From contig DAOVBC010000009.1 in the NCBI GenBank assembly GCA_030670715.1, positions 1 to 17,916 of the forward strand: DNA of 17,916 nucleotides, written 5' to 3'. Under the pieces are notes generated by a model, which saw only the letters and a list, made by a program, of their open reading frames with translations, did no database searches and was not told where the DNA came from. Below are positions 6,717-14,211 of this stretch, piece after piece (position 1 is the stretch's first letter; each line of letters starts with the position of its first letter). The position numbers were made by a program, and so were the translations under genes. Source of the stretch: Deltaproteobacteria bacterium (GTDB lineage: Bacteria; Desulfobacterota; Desulfobacteria; Desulfobacterales; SG8-13).

Positions 6717-7256
6717 CTACTTCACAAGCTTGAGGATTTCCTTAAACTGCTTGCCCTCTGCCAGCTCAAGCAATTCAAACAGAGCCATCTCTGTACTAGT
6801 TAGACTCACGCCGGCATCTCTCATCTTCAGCAGAGCGACCTTCTTGTTCTCTATCGTCCTTGAAGAAACAGCGTCCGTCACAACTTCAACTTCATAACCT
6901 AAATCAACCAGGTCCACTGCTGTTTGGTATACGCAGACGTGCGCTTCGATACCAACAATCAAAACTTGATTGCGATTTGCAGTTTTCAATGCTTGTATAA
7001 AGCGCTCGTTCCGACAACAACTGAAGCTTGATTTACTGATTGGCTCAATACCGGCCAACAGCTCAGTGACCTCAGGGATCGTTGGCCCCAAGCCTTCGGG
7101 ATTCTGTTCAACCCACAGGATCGGAACTCCCAAGGCCTGAATTCCCTTGATGATTTTTCGAAGGTTCTCAAACAGCGTCTGCTTCCCGTACATCAATTGC
7201 GCCAATTTGCCCTGAACATCAACGACTATCAGAGCAGTCTTTTCAGACTTCAACAT
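6717..7256 (-). CDS. Isochorismatase-family cysteine hydrolase
   Basis: This is a 179-residue cytosolic hydrolase of the isochorismatase-like superfamily (YcaC/nicotinamidase relatives). The catalytic triad is visible, numbered from ATG at 7256: D13 in LIVVDVQGKL, K75 in PISKSSFS, and C108 in GIEAHVCVYQTA. The cis-peptide Ile/Glu-Ala before the Cys region is also typical. The ATG at 7256 is preferred because AGGA lies 9 bases upstream; an upstream in-frame TTG at 7283 has no ribosome site. The substrate is unknown; the YcaC-like subgroup has no firmly established one. The gene begins 57 bases after the conserved right box of the attC-like site, as expected for an integron cassette. A bulged hairpin follows the stop. 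Confidence 0.9.
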   Translation of the reverse strand: MLKSEKTALIVVDVQGKLAQLMYGKQTLFENLRKIIKGIQALGVPILWVEQNPEGLGPTIPEVTELLAGIEPISKSSFSCCRNERFIQALKTANRNQVLIVGIEAHVCVYQTAVDLVDLGYEVEVVTDAVSSRTIENKKVALLKMRDAGVSLTSTEMALFELLELAEGKQFKEILKLVK

Positions 7257-7312
7257 GATCTGCCATCCTATTTGATCGCACAAAATACATTCTTAGCCAA
7301 ATTAATCTTCGT

Positions 7313-7449
7313 GCCCAACGCCTGGGGTAAGCTGACGCTAACATTGTGGCGCAATCAACTTTGGAATACTGCCGAACTTTATGCGGGGCCCGGCCTTTGA
7401 AATACCGCCGTTCTGTTGGCGGTCAGCTTGACCCCTCTATATGTTAGCT
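7313..7449 (-). other. Integron attC-like recombination site (lone, no integrase seen)
   Basis: Read on the minus strand, the site opens with AGCTAAC (7449-7443, degenerate R'' box) and closes with GTTGGGC (7319-7313, a perfect GTTRRRY R' box). Inside, GGGGT-C-AAGCTGAC-C-GC pairs with GC-GTCAGCTT-ACCCC, leaving single extrahelical C bases on one arm only. The stem extends through AACA/TGTT to a ~65-base variable region. Unpaired spacers of 7 and 4 bases separate the R boxes from this stem. The 137-base length and bulge asymmetry match known attC sites. It starts 3 bases past the methyltransferase stop, as in a gene cassette. Confidence 0.75.
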
Positions 7450-7452
7450 TAT

Positions 7453-8214
7453 TCAACAATGAATTCCCCCGTAATGAATAAACGCCATATTACCATTAAT
7501 ATCGTATTTTATTGGCATTTCTAACTCGTTAAAAACTGCTTGAAGCTGGTCTATATCTCTTGATACCACTTCTCCAGCGTTTTCCCACACTTTAAGATAT
7601 CTGTCTGCAACACGTTTGCCTTTAATCAATGTGGTAAAATCAATCCTACCATCATCTGCCAAAACATTCCTTAGATCAGCCAATAATTTATTTATATCAC
7701 CAAGGACGTGCAGCAAATTTAATGAAATAATTGTATGAAACATTTTGGGCACAAAAGGCAATTGGAGGGCATCACCGTGAACGAAAACCATGTTATCAGG
7801 GATCTTGCCGTTTAGTTTGGTTATCCTTGATTTGGCAATTCTTAGTAATTTAAGTGACTGATCCAAGAGGAAAACAGGACGTTCTGAATACTGGACGTAG
7901 GTTTTTGTGGTAAAAGCCAAAGAACCACACCCAACATCTAATACAAAACCTTTCTTTGATGATCTGAGTGCATCGTGAGTAAGAGAAGCGAATTTTGAAG
8001 TCGAATACCCCCATATGAGGCGATTGTATATAGGATTGCACGCTACCCAATCGTAAATGTCTCCAAACTTTTTATCATAAGAACTGTCAACTTCAATATT
8101 GGAAAGAACAGAATATATATGTGGTTCGATCAATCTGAAACTCACATCTTTTGAGATCAACTTGGACAAGTCGCATTCGTTGATTGTTGACATCGTTTTC
8201 ACCATCTTTATCAT
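7453..8214 (-). CDS. Class I SAM-dependent methyltransferase, probable integron cassette gene
   Basis: This 253-residue protein has the class I methyltransferase fold. Motif I is VLDVGCGS (91-98); an acidic loop follows in VFLLDQSLKLLRIAKS, then VHGDALQLPF (motif III-like) and HTIISLNLLHVLGDI (motif IV region). The first ~85 residues are not recognisable and may bind the acceptor, which cannot be predicted. The ATG at 8214 follows GAGGA with 6-base spacing. This ribosome site and the start codon lie at the edge of dispersed repeat copy B. The gene is richer in A+T than the pfa, peptidase and SPFH genes and ends 3 bases from the attC-like site. It is therefore probably a captured gene cassette. 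Many integron cassettes encode orphan enzymes of this type. Confidence 0.87.
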   Translation of the reverse strand: MIKMVKTMSTINECDLSKLISKDVSFRLIEPHIYSVLSNIEVDSSYDKKFGDIYDWVACNPIYNRLIWGYSTSKFASLTHDALRSSKKGFVLDVGCGSLAFTTKTYVQYSERPVFLLDQSLKLLRIAKSRITKLNGKIPDNMVFVHGDALQLPFVPKMFHTIISLNLLHVLGDINKLLADLRNVLADDGRIDFTTLIKGKRVADRYLKVWENAGEVVSRDIDQLQAVFNELEMPIKYDINGNMAFIHYGGIHC

Positions 8215-8370
8215 GTAGATTCCTCAGGAATTGTCAAACCTGAAAAATCATGGTTTCCTCAGATTTTAAAGTTAAAAATCAGTTTCGATCTTCAAATCTG
8301 CGGAACGGTATGGCTATTTGGGGTTTCCGAGTTTGGGAAATTTCTCTGTTATGATACTGATATCTCTGGG
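8213..8370. repeat. Dispersed repeat, copy B
   Basis: This copy contains ATGTAGAT, CAGGAATTGTCAAACCTG (a 4-bp hairpin CAGG/CCTG) and, 100 bases on, TCTGTTATGAT with ATATCTCTGG, in the same order and orientation as copy A at 6538-6641. It is about 55 bp longer than A, partly through a second diverged CTCAGATTTT segment. It supplies the ribosome site of the methyltransferase gene. Confidence 0.5.
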
Positions 8371-8487
8371 TTTAGGGCTTCAAAGATTCCTTTGATATAT
8401 TGAGAATATACCTCAAGAACCAGAATTGTCTAAACCTTTGCTACCTACCACTATAACAACATCAATTCAATTACAGATATAAAATTG

Positions 8488-8518
8488 ATACCACAGGAAA
8501 TCTAAAATCTGTGTTATG
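8488..8518. repeat. Dispersed repeat, short copy C
   Basis: ATACCACAGGAAATCTAAAA followed by TCTGTGTTATG resembles copy A's ATACCACAGGAATTGTCAAA and TCTGTG, and runs directly into the TGTTATG end. CACAG/CTGTG (8492-8496, 8509-8513) form the same hairpin. It looks like an internally deleted copy. Confidence 0.4.
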
Positions 8519-8528
8519 TCATGGTTAT

Positions 8529-8606
8529 TTAAGGCCGAGAGAAGGCCATTTTTAAGGGAAAATATGCAATTCCTTGAGTCGCGATTGTAAATAACGCATA
8601 TTTCAT
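8529..8606 (-). CDS. Possible 25-residue small protein with a strong ribosome site
   Basis: ATG at 8606 is preceded by AAAGGAG with 5-base spacing, a better site than most genes here. It opens a 25-codon frame, MKYALFTIATQGIAYFPLKM plus AFSRP, ending at 8529. The middle is hydrophobic. The ribosome site overlaps the stop codon of the open frame just upstream (8620-8748), as in a translationally coupled pair. It may be a genuine small protein or the start of a gene cut off by rearrangement. No family is recognised. Confidence 0.35.
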   Translation of the reverse strand: MKYALFTIATQGIAYFPLKMAFSRP

Positions 8607-8619
8607 GACCGCTCCTTTC

Positions 8620-8748
8620 TTATTCGAATATCCCCAAAATTCCAAGATCCCTTTTCAGTAAACCTGATCCGCACGATGTGTCGATAACACCTTGCAACTT
8701 CGATCGTTTCTGTGGCGGAACTTCGACAACAATCTCATATTTTATTTT
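8620..8748 (-). pseudogene. Open frame of 42 codons without a start, possible gene remnant
   Basis: Between an in-frame TAG (8751-8749) and TAA (8622-8620) on the minus strand lies a frame with protein-like composition: IVVEVPPQKRSKLQG then VIDTSCGSGLLKRDLGILGI. There is no ATG, GTG or well-placed TTG to start it. VIDTSCGSGLL faintly resembles a methyltransferase motif I, but this is too short to assign. It is probably the tail of a decayed gene that was upstream of the small 8606 frame. Confidence 0.3.
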
Positions 8749-8809
8749 CTAACTCATTTATGGTCAGTTAATAAAGATTTAACCAATATTCGTGAGAAAG
8801 GCTATAATT

Positions 8810-8989
8810 GGTCTCAAAACCCCATCTAAGACCCAATGGCTGCGTTGCCCCGCGAAGCGGGATTCAGCCAATTCTATTACACTAAGGTGCATCACAGGCC
8901 TCTTCAAAATGCTTACATACTAATATGTATGCTGCGCTTTTTCATCGGCTTGCGCCTTGCCCTTGAACCTAATTTTAGGTTTTGAAACC
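8810..8989. mobile_element. MITE-like element with 12-bp inverted ends
   Basis: GGTCTCAAAACC at 8810-8821 and GGTTTTGAAACC at 8978-8989 are inverted repeats with one mismatch, 180 bp apart. Inside are a CCCGC-GAA-GCGGG hairpin (8849-8861) and a CATAC...GTATG hairpin (about 8914-8930). No gene or obvious target duplication is seen. The internal CTTCAAAATGCTTACATAC and GCGCCTTGCCCTTGAACC stretches resemble dispersed bacterial intergenic repeats from memory. Confidence 0.45.
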
Positions 8990-9506
8990 ACTTCTAAACA
9001 GCGCAACATTATTTGCACTGTCAACTTTTCTTGCTATGCTTTAACTGATTGGTTTGAATCAAATATCTCAATAATGCTAAAATCCTGTCAACACTTGTTG
9101 CACCTTTAATCGATTTGCATTTCTGCCTGAAATACCTGTCAATTTTCATTTTCGAAAAATTAATTGTAAAATATCCTTTTTGGAAACGATAGCCATAAGC
9201 GGCTGAAATAAATTCAATATATTGATATAGCTGCTACCGGATACGCCTTTAAATACAAGGATTGGTAACACCCATCCGGCGCCCGGAGCACATTTGGAAC
9301 ACTGCTTGCTTTGTAACATAAAAAAAGTCATGGAATTTTACTGATCGAATTTCATTCTCTTCTCCGATAGCGGCATTACCAGTTCAAATCCGTTGAAACT
9401 TCCACTGCTCTTTTATCGTATCTTCAGTGAAACCAAAGTAGAATAATATATAAAATAGTAATGCACTGCTGAACAACTTTCCGAAAGGGTGCTGGGAGAT
9501 TGAAAG

Positions 9507-10445
9507 ATGAAGGCTTTTAAACAATGTATCGTACTTTTAGTACTTTGCGTGCTTTTAATGTCATGCTCAATCCGCCGAATAGCCATAAACTCAGTAGCTA
9601 ATAGTTTGTCCGGCGGCGGTAGCAATGTCTTTGCCACGGATAATGTTCCTGAACTTGTACGGGATGCCATCCCTTTTGGTCTAAAATTGAACGAAGCACT
9701 CCTTAAAGAAGTCCCAAACAATAAAGGACTTCTCTTGGCTACAGCAAGCGGGTTTACTCAATATGCGTATGCATTTGTCCAATTCGAAGCCGACTTGATA
9801 GAGGAAACCGATTTTACCGCATCGGTTAAACTGAGGAAACAGGCGCATAAACTCTATCTGCGTTCCCGGGAATATGCTATCCGCGGGCTTGAGGTGGACC
9901 ATCCAGGCTTTAAGGACAAACTTTATGCAGATCCTGAGGCTGCACTCGAATCGATGAAGCGTAATGATGTACCATTTCTGTATTGGGCCGGTGTTTCCTG
10001 GGCAGCAGCTATTTCATCATCCAAGGGAAACCTCTATTTATTGTCGGAACTTTATATCGTTGAAGCCATTATGAACCGTGCTCTGGAGCTCGATGAAGAT
10101 TATAATAACGGGGCGTTACATGAATTCTTCATTTCTTTCGACGGAAGCCGGTCGGTAGTCATGGGTGGGAGCATTGAGCGGGCGCGGAAGCATTTTGATC
10201 GTGTCATCGAGCTCTCCAAGGGGAGCAGATCTTCTCCGTATGTATCGTTAGCTGAAAATGTGTCGGTAAAACAGCAGGATATTAAAGAATTCATAAAACT
10301 TTTAAATATGGCATTGGCCATCGAGGTAGATGCCAAACCCGAGTATCGACTTGAAAATATTTTATCGCAACGCAGAGCCTCCTGGCTCCTGTCGAACATC
10401 GAAGACCTCTTCTTGGTTACTGAAGAAGACACAGAGCTGGAGTAG
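9507..10445 (+). CDS. tatT: TRAP transporter-associated TPR lipoprotein TatT
   Basis: TatT proteins (prototype Tp0956 of Treponema pallidum) are periplasmic lipoproteins with TPR-like helical repeats. They associate with a TRAP binding protein in 'TPAT' transporters. This 312-residue protein has a lipoprotein signal (KQCIVLLVLCVLLMSC, lipidated C20). The mature part is helical throughout, with family-type stretches near LLLATASGFTQYAYAFVQ, KLYLRSREYAIRGLEV, FLYWAGVSWAAAIS and ARKHFDRVIELSKG. Length fits the family. GGGAG precedes the ATG with 8-base spacing. It is the first gene of a plus-strand operon with the binding protein (36-bp gap) and the permease, which is the order reported for Tp0956-Tp0958. 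No convincing promoter is visible upstream. Confidence 0.88.
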   Translation: MKAFKQCIVLLVLCVLLMSCSIRRIAINSVANSLSGGGSNVFATDNVPELVRDAIPFGLKLNEALLKEVPNNKGLLLATASGFTQYAYAFVQFEADLIEETDFTASVKLRKQAHKLYLRSREYAIRGLEVDHPGFKDKLYADPEAALESMKRNDVPFLYWAGVSWAAAISSSKGNLYLLSELYIVEAIMNRALELDEDYNNGALHEFFISFDGSRSVVMGGSIERARKHFDRVIELSKGSRSSPYVSLAENVSVKQQDIKEFIKLLNMALAIEVDAKPEYRLENILSQRRASWLLSNIEDLFLVTEEDTELE

Positions 10446-10481
10446 AAGTACCCAAGGTCCCTAACAATTCAAGGGGGTATT

Positions 10482-11501
10482 ATGAAATTTATAATAGTAG
10501 TTAAGCTGACTGTGGTACTAATTCTTTTTTCCATTCAATCAGTTCAGTGCCAAACCATAAAACTGGGTACGCTGGCTCCGGATGGTTCAACATGGTATAT
10601 GCAACTTCGCAATATGGGAGAAAAATGGAGAAATGCCACAAATGGTAAAATCAACTTCAAAATCTATCCCGGAGGTGTAATTGGTGACGAGGCAGATATG
10701 GTTCGCAAAATGCGCATTGGTCAACTGCACGCTGCAGCCATGACGAATGTGGGATTATCCTGTATCATTCCGGAAATCAATGCCTTTCAAATGCCTTTGA
10801 TGTTTAACTCTTATGAGGAATTAGACTATGTTCGTGAGAGATTGGCGCCCAGGCTGGAAGAATTATTAGAAGACAGAGGGTTTATTGTTCTTAATTGGGG
10901 AGATGCTGGCTGGGTTCACATATTCAGCCAAAAGCCGGTTGTTTACCCTCAAGACTTACAAACCCATAACCAGCATATATTTGTTTGGGCAGGGGGAACA
11001 GAAAGTTTTAAAGCCTGGAAGGCAGCCGGATTTCACCCTGTTGAGGTAGCGGCTCCTGATATATTCATATCGCTTCAAACCGGCCTGATCAACACCTTCA
11101 CCACAACTCCACTGGTTGCTCTCAGCTATCAATGGTTTGCTCTTGCTAATAATATGTGTGATCTCGCCTATGCCCCTTTGTGCGGAGCGACAATTATAAC
11201 CAGCAAGAAATGGGAACAAATTCCGAAGGAAATGCGGCCGGCACTAATGGCGGCCGCTCGCTCCACTGGAAAGGCCCTAAATCAGGAAATTCGCAATTTA
11301 GATAAAACTGCCGTAGAAGTCATGAAGAAACACGGACTGGTGGTACATCCCGTTCCTCGAGACGCAGTAAAAGAATGGAAAAGGATGACGGAAAAATATC
11401 TGTATCCTGAACTACTTTCCAGGAAGGTTCCACCAGATATGTTTAACGAGGTTAAGAAACTTCTCAAAGAATACCGAAATAAAAACAGAAAGACAGATTA
11501 G
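10482..11501 (+). CDS. tatP: TRAP transporter substrate-binding protein (TatP/DctP family)
   Basis: This periplasmic solute receptor of a TRAP transporter has 339 residues: a signal peptide (about 1-23, hydrophobic core VVKLTVVLILF), then the DctP fold beginning IKLGTLAPDGSTWYMQL. Typical family segments follow: KIYPGGVIGDEADMVRKMRIGQLHAA, LNWGDAGWVHIFSQKPV and ISLQTGLINTFTTTP. In most DctP proteins a KIRV motif supplies an arginine that pairs with the substrate carboxylate. Here the equivalent stretch is HIFVWAGG (165-172), with F167 in the arginine position. That fits the TatP subgroup, in which a hydrophobic ligand has been proposed for Tp0957. GGGGG sits 4 bases before the ATG. The substrate is unknown. 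Confidence 0.92.
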   Translation: MKFIIVVKLTVVLILFSIQSVQCQTIKLGTLAPDGSTWYMQLRNMGEKWRNATNGKINFKIYPGGVIGDEADMVRKMRIGQLHAAAMTNVGLSCIIPEINAFQMPLMFNSYEELDYVRERLAPRLEELLEDRGFIVLNWGDAGWVHIFSQKPVVYPQDLQTHNQHIFVWAGGTESFKAWKAAGFHPVEVAAPDIFISLQTGLINTFTTTPLVALSYQWFALANNMCDLAYAPLCGATIITSKKWEQIPKEMRPALMAAARSTGKALNQEIRNLDKTAVEVMKKHGLVVHPVPRDAVKEWKRMTEKYLYPELLSRKVPPDMFNEVKKLLKEYRNKNRKTD

Positions 11502-11503
11502 AT

Positions 11504-13315
11504 ATGAATCGAGGGATTGGTCGTGTTCGGCAGCTTCACGGATTTGAAAACTGGCTGGTATCGGTTGGCCTGTTTCTTATGGCGTTTTTCCCGTTAATAG
11601 AGATAGGTTCTCGCGTCATGGGAATCGCAGGCCTTGCCGGAACTACTGATTATGTGCGGCATCTAACGTTGTGGATAGGTTTCCTGGGAGCTGTACTAAC
11701 CGCACGGGAGGACCGACATTTAAGCCTACATGCCGGGGTTGATTTTTTACCGGAGAGGCTAAAGCGGATTGTAAAGATTGGCTCAACAGTAATTGCAACT
11801 GCCGTGTGCGGAGCGTTGGCCTGGGCCGGATTAGAATTTGTTCGTTCGGAATACAGTTCACCAGTTCTGATTGCCGGATGGATACCTCAATGGGTTGCCA
11901 TAGTTATCATGCCGATCAGTTTTGGTCTTGTCGCGCTGCGGCTGATATGGCATTCCTCGGAACACTGGTCAGGTAGGATTATCGCGGCAATGGGGCCGAT
12001 ACTCGCCGTTGCAATTGGATTGTTGGTTACACCGATGCAGGCGGCAAATCTCCTCATCCCCGGACTAGTCCTGCTGATCATTGCAGGCATTGTGGGGAGC
12101 CCCATTTTTTCAATAATTGGTGGAATTGCGCTTCTACTCTTTTTCGTTGAAGGAATTTCAGTAGCTGCTATTCCGGTCGAAGCGTATCGCATTGTTGCTT
12201 CACCGATTTTACCCTCAGTCCCTCTTTTCACCCTGGCTGGATACATCCTGGCCGAAGGAGGTGCAAGTCGACGCTTTATTCGTCTCTTTCGCGCCCTGTT
12301 AGGTTGGATGCCTGGCGGTGTGGCTGTAGCGGCCGCATGCGTTTGCACCTTTTTTACAACGTTTACCGGAGCATCGGGCGTTACCATTCTTGCGCTGGGG
12401 GGGATTCTACTTCCGGTTCTAATTCAAAACGGTTTTAAGAAACGATTCTCTATCGGTTTGCTTACAACGACAGGCAGCCTGGGGCTTCTTTTCCCTCCCT
12501 GCCTCCCTGTTATTTTCTATGGTGTCATCTCTCATTCCCCAATAGATAAATTATTCCTGGCCGGGATTATTCCCGGTATGCTCTTGCTAATTGTGATCAG
12601 TCTTTTCGGGGTGCAACAGGGACTTCGTTCATCGATTAAACCAACACCTTTTGAGTGGCGGGAAGCGTGCTCCGCACTTTGGGAATCCAAGTGGGAAGTC
12701 GCGCTGCCCTTTGTGGCTCTTTTCGGTATTTTCAGCGGGCTCACCACTCTGGTTGAAACATCTGCCATCATCGTCATTTATGCGCTCATCGCCGAATGTT
12801 TTATTTATAAAGATCTTCGTATCAAAACCGACCTGATTCCTGTTTTTATCGAAACCGCAACACTTGTCGGCGGCATTCTGATCATTTTAAGCGTGGCCAT
12901 GGGACTGACAAACTATATGGTTGATGCACAAATTCCACTCCGGGCAGCTGATTGGGTTCGCGCAAATATCGAATCCCGAATTGTTTTCCTACTCATACTT
13001 AATCTTTTCCTCCTGGTTGTGGGGTGTTTGATGGACATTTTTTCTGCAATTATGGTGGTTGTTCCATTGATAGTTCCCATGGGAGAAGTGTTTAATATAC
13101 ATCCACTGCATTTGGGAATTATCTTCCTGGCAAATCTGGAACTCGGCTACTTGACCCCTCCTGTAGGCCTGAACCTTTTTCTCTCATCATTCAGGTTTAA
13201 TCGGCCAATAATCAAGGTTTACAGAGATACAATTCCATTTTTTCTTTTGCTTCTCGTTGTAGTTCTCTTAATTACATATGTTCCATCATTGACCTTGTTC
13301 ATTGCCGGGAAGTAA
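11504..13315 (+). CDS. TRAP transporter fused permease (TatQ-M / DctQM)
   Basis: This inner-membrane TRAP permease takes up the ligand delivered by the binding protein, driven by an ion gradient. At 603 residues it is a fusion of a small DctQ part (about 1-160, four predicted membrane helices, W..F.G.VLTAREDRHLSLHAG motif) and a DctM part (about 165-603, a dozen or so helices). DctM hallmarks include TGASGVTILALGGILLPVLI, LLFPPCLPVIFYGVI and NLELGYLTPPVGLNLFLSSF. A Q-M fusion matches Tp0958 of T. pallidum. The ATG lies 2 bases after the tatP stop, indicating translational coupling; there is no independent ribosome site beyond GAAAGACAGA. The gene converges on the receiver-PilZ gene 45 bp away, with no obvious terminator between them. 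Confidence 0.92.
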   Translation: MNRGIGRVRQLHGFENWLVSVGLFLMAFFPLIEIGSRVMGIAGLAGTTDYVRHLTLWIGFLGAVLTAREDRHLSLHAGVDFLPERLKRIVKIGSTVIATAVCGALAWAGLEFVRSEYSSPVLIAGWIPQWVAIVIMPISFGLVALRLIWHSSEHWSGRIIAAMGPILAVAIGLLVTPMQAANLLIPGLVLLIIAGIVGSPIFSIIGGIALLLFFVEGISVAAIPVEAYRIVASPILPSVPLFTLAGYILAEGGASRRFIRLFRALLGWMPGGVAVAAACVCTFFTTFTGASGVTILALGGILLPVLIQNGFKKRFSIGLLTTTGSLGLLFPPCLPVIFYGVISHSPIDKLFLAGIIPGMLLLIVISLFGVQQGLRSSIKPTPFEWREACSALWESKWEVALPFVALFGIFSGLTTLVETSAIIVIYALIAECFIYKDLRIKTDLIPVFIETATLVGGILIILSVAMGLTNYMVDAQIPLRAADWVRANIESRIVFLLILNLFLLVVGCLMDIFSAIMVVVPLIVPMGEVFNIHPLHLGIIFLANLELGYLTPPVGLNLFLSSFRFNRPIIKVYRDTIPFFLLLLVVVLLITYVPSLTLFIAGK

Positions 13316-13360
13316 TTATACTTAATGAAAATTAAAATGTCATAATTTTGGTAACCGCAG

Positions 13361-14158
13361 TTATGGGTTTTTATCACCGGTCTTTTGCAGGTTGTAACTT
13401 TTTACTAATTCAACCACAAACTGCTGAGCTTTTACATCGGGCTCAATGAAATTGACGCCGGTTTGAAAAATATCGGGTCCCAGCGTTTGGGAATAAATGA
13501 CTTTCCCTTTAATATTGATTAATTCATTTTCAACACTGTTAATTGCCAGCAAAAGATATTCCGTCTCAATGGGCAGATGTGTTTTAAGCTGGAGCCCAAT
13601 TTTACTGATATTAATTGCATCCCCCATTCCCTCTCTTAGAAGGTTATCGTCCCTGTCCATGCAGACATAAGACAATAGGCCGCCTGTCCGTACTCTTGTA
13701 TGTTTTCTTCTTTCCGCCGATAGGATGTCTTTCTTGGCCCTCAATGAAGGGGCGCCATATCCTTCAATGGATATTGATTTTTCAGCGGCATATTTTCCAA
13801 TAACTTCCATTAGCTCCTTCATGCTTACCGGTTTGGCTAAGACAGGGTACCCGCCTTGAATCGAACCCTGTTCCTTCGCCTCATCTTTTGTTATGACCCC
13901 GGATACAAAAACGATAGGGATATCCCTGGTTTTCTCATCAGCCTTCATTTGAGTCGCCACCTCGCCACCATCGACATCCGGCATCATGATGTCGAGAAGC
14001 ATCAAATCAGGCTTGAATTGCTTTGCGGCGGTAAAGGCCCGAGAGCCTTTAGTTTCTATGCGGGCTTCGTATTTGTCTGTCTTTTCAATGAACAGTTTTA
14101 ACGCCGTTGCGCTATCTTCTTCATCATCGATAATCAATATTCTTTTCTTCTCCACCAT
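13361..14158 (-). CDS. Response regulator with receiver and PilZ domains
   Basis: This 265-residue protein joins a CheY-like receiver to a c-di-GMP-binding PilZ domain. The receiver (about 4-125) has the acidic pair D11/D12, phospho-acceptor D56 (LMLLDIMMPDVDG), S86 (VFVSG) and K109 (LAKP). After a linker, PilZ (about 148-255) shows the RxxxR switch (R151-K-H-T-R155) and N183-I-S-K-I-G188, matching the [D/N]xSxxG box. It could thus integrate phosphorylation and c-di-GMP to modulate motility, attachment or a partner protein. No output beyond PilZ and no adjacent histidine kinase are present. AGGGGG precedes the ATG with 7-base spacing. It lies 53 bp downstream of the methyltransferase gene on the same strand, so the two may be cotranscribed. 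Confidence 0.92.
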   Translation of the reverse strand: MVEKKRILIIDDEEDSATALKLFIEKTDKYEARIETKGSRAFTAAKQFKPDLMLLDIMMPDVDGGEVATQMKADEKTRDIPIVFVSGVITKDEAKEQGSIQGGYPVLAKPVSMKELMEVIGKYAAEKSISIEGYGAPSLRAKKDILSAERRKHTRVRTGGLLSYVCMDRDDNLLREGMGDAINISKIGLQLKTHLPIETEYLLLAINSVENELINIKGKVIYSQTLGPDIFQTGVNFIEPDVKAQQFVVELVKSYNLQKTGDKNP

Positions 14159-14211
14159 TCCAATACCCCCTAATCGTTTTTCTTCCTGAGAACATAGTGC
14201 TTGTATCTCTT

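Larger units (their letters stand above)
8215..9506. other. 1.3-kb gene-poor accessory gap upstream of the tat operon
   Basis: The gap contains repeat copies B and C, the two short frames at 8529-8748, a 180-bp MITE-like element (8810-8989) and three TTGACA hexamers on the minus strand (9024-9019, 9091-9086, 9142-9137). The -10 partners of these hexamers are poor. A 61-codon frame at 9331-9146 (minus) has no ribosome site or family match and is not called. The stretch is AT-rich and looks like a landing zone of insertions and debris. Confidence 0.55.

Noticed and set aside
9019..9142. Three TTGACA hexamers on the minus strand as tandem promoters
   Set aside because: None has a good -10 box at 16-18 bases, and no supported gene lies immediately downstream on that strand.
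9146..9331. 61-codon minus-strand frame with CSKC motif
   Set aside because: No ribosome site, no family recognised and AT-rich surroundings; not enough support for a gene.
9350..9400. GTTCAAATCC resembling a tRNA T-loop
   Set aside because: The flanking bases do not form a T-stem and no anticodon or D arm can be folded upstream, so it is not a tRNA.
11887..12387. 166-codon minus-strand frame opposite the TRAP permease
   Set aside because: Antisense to a strongly supported membrane protein; its Pro/Ala/Arg-rich translation is what antisense of hydrophobic helices gives.
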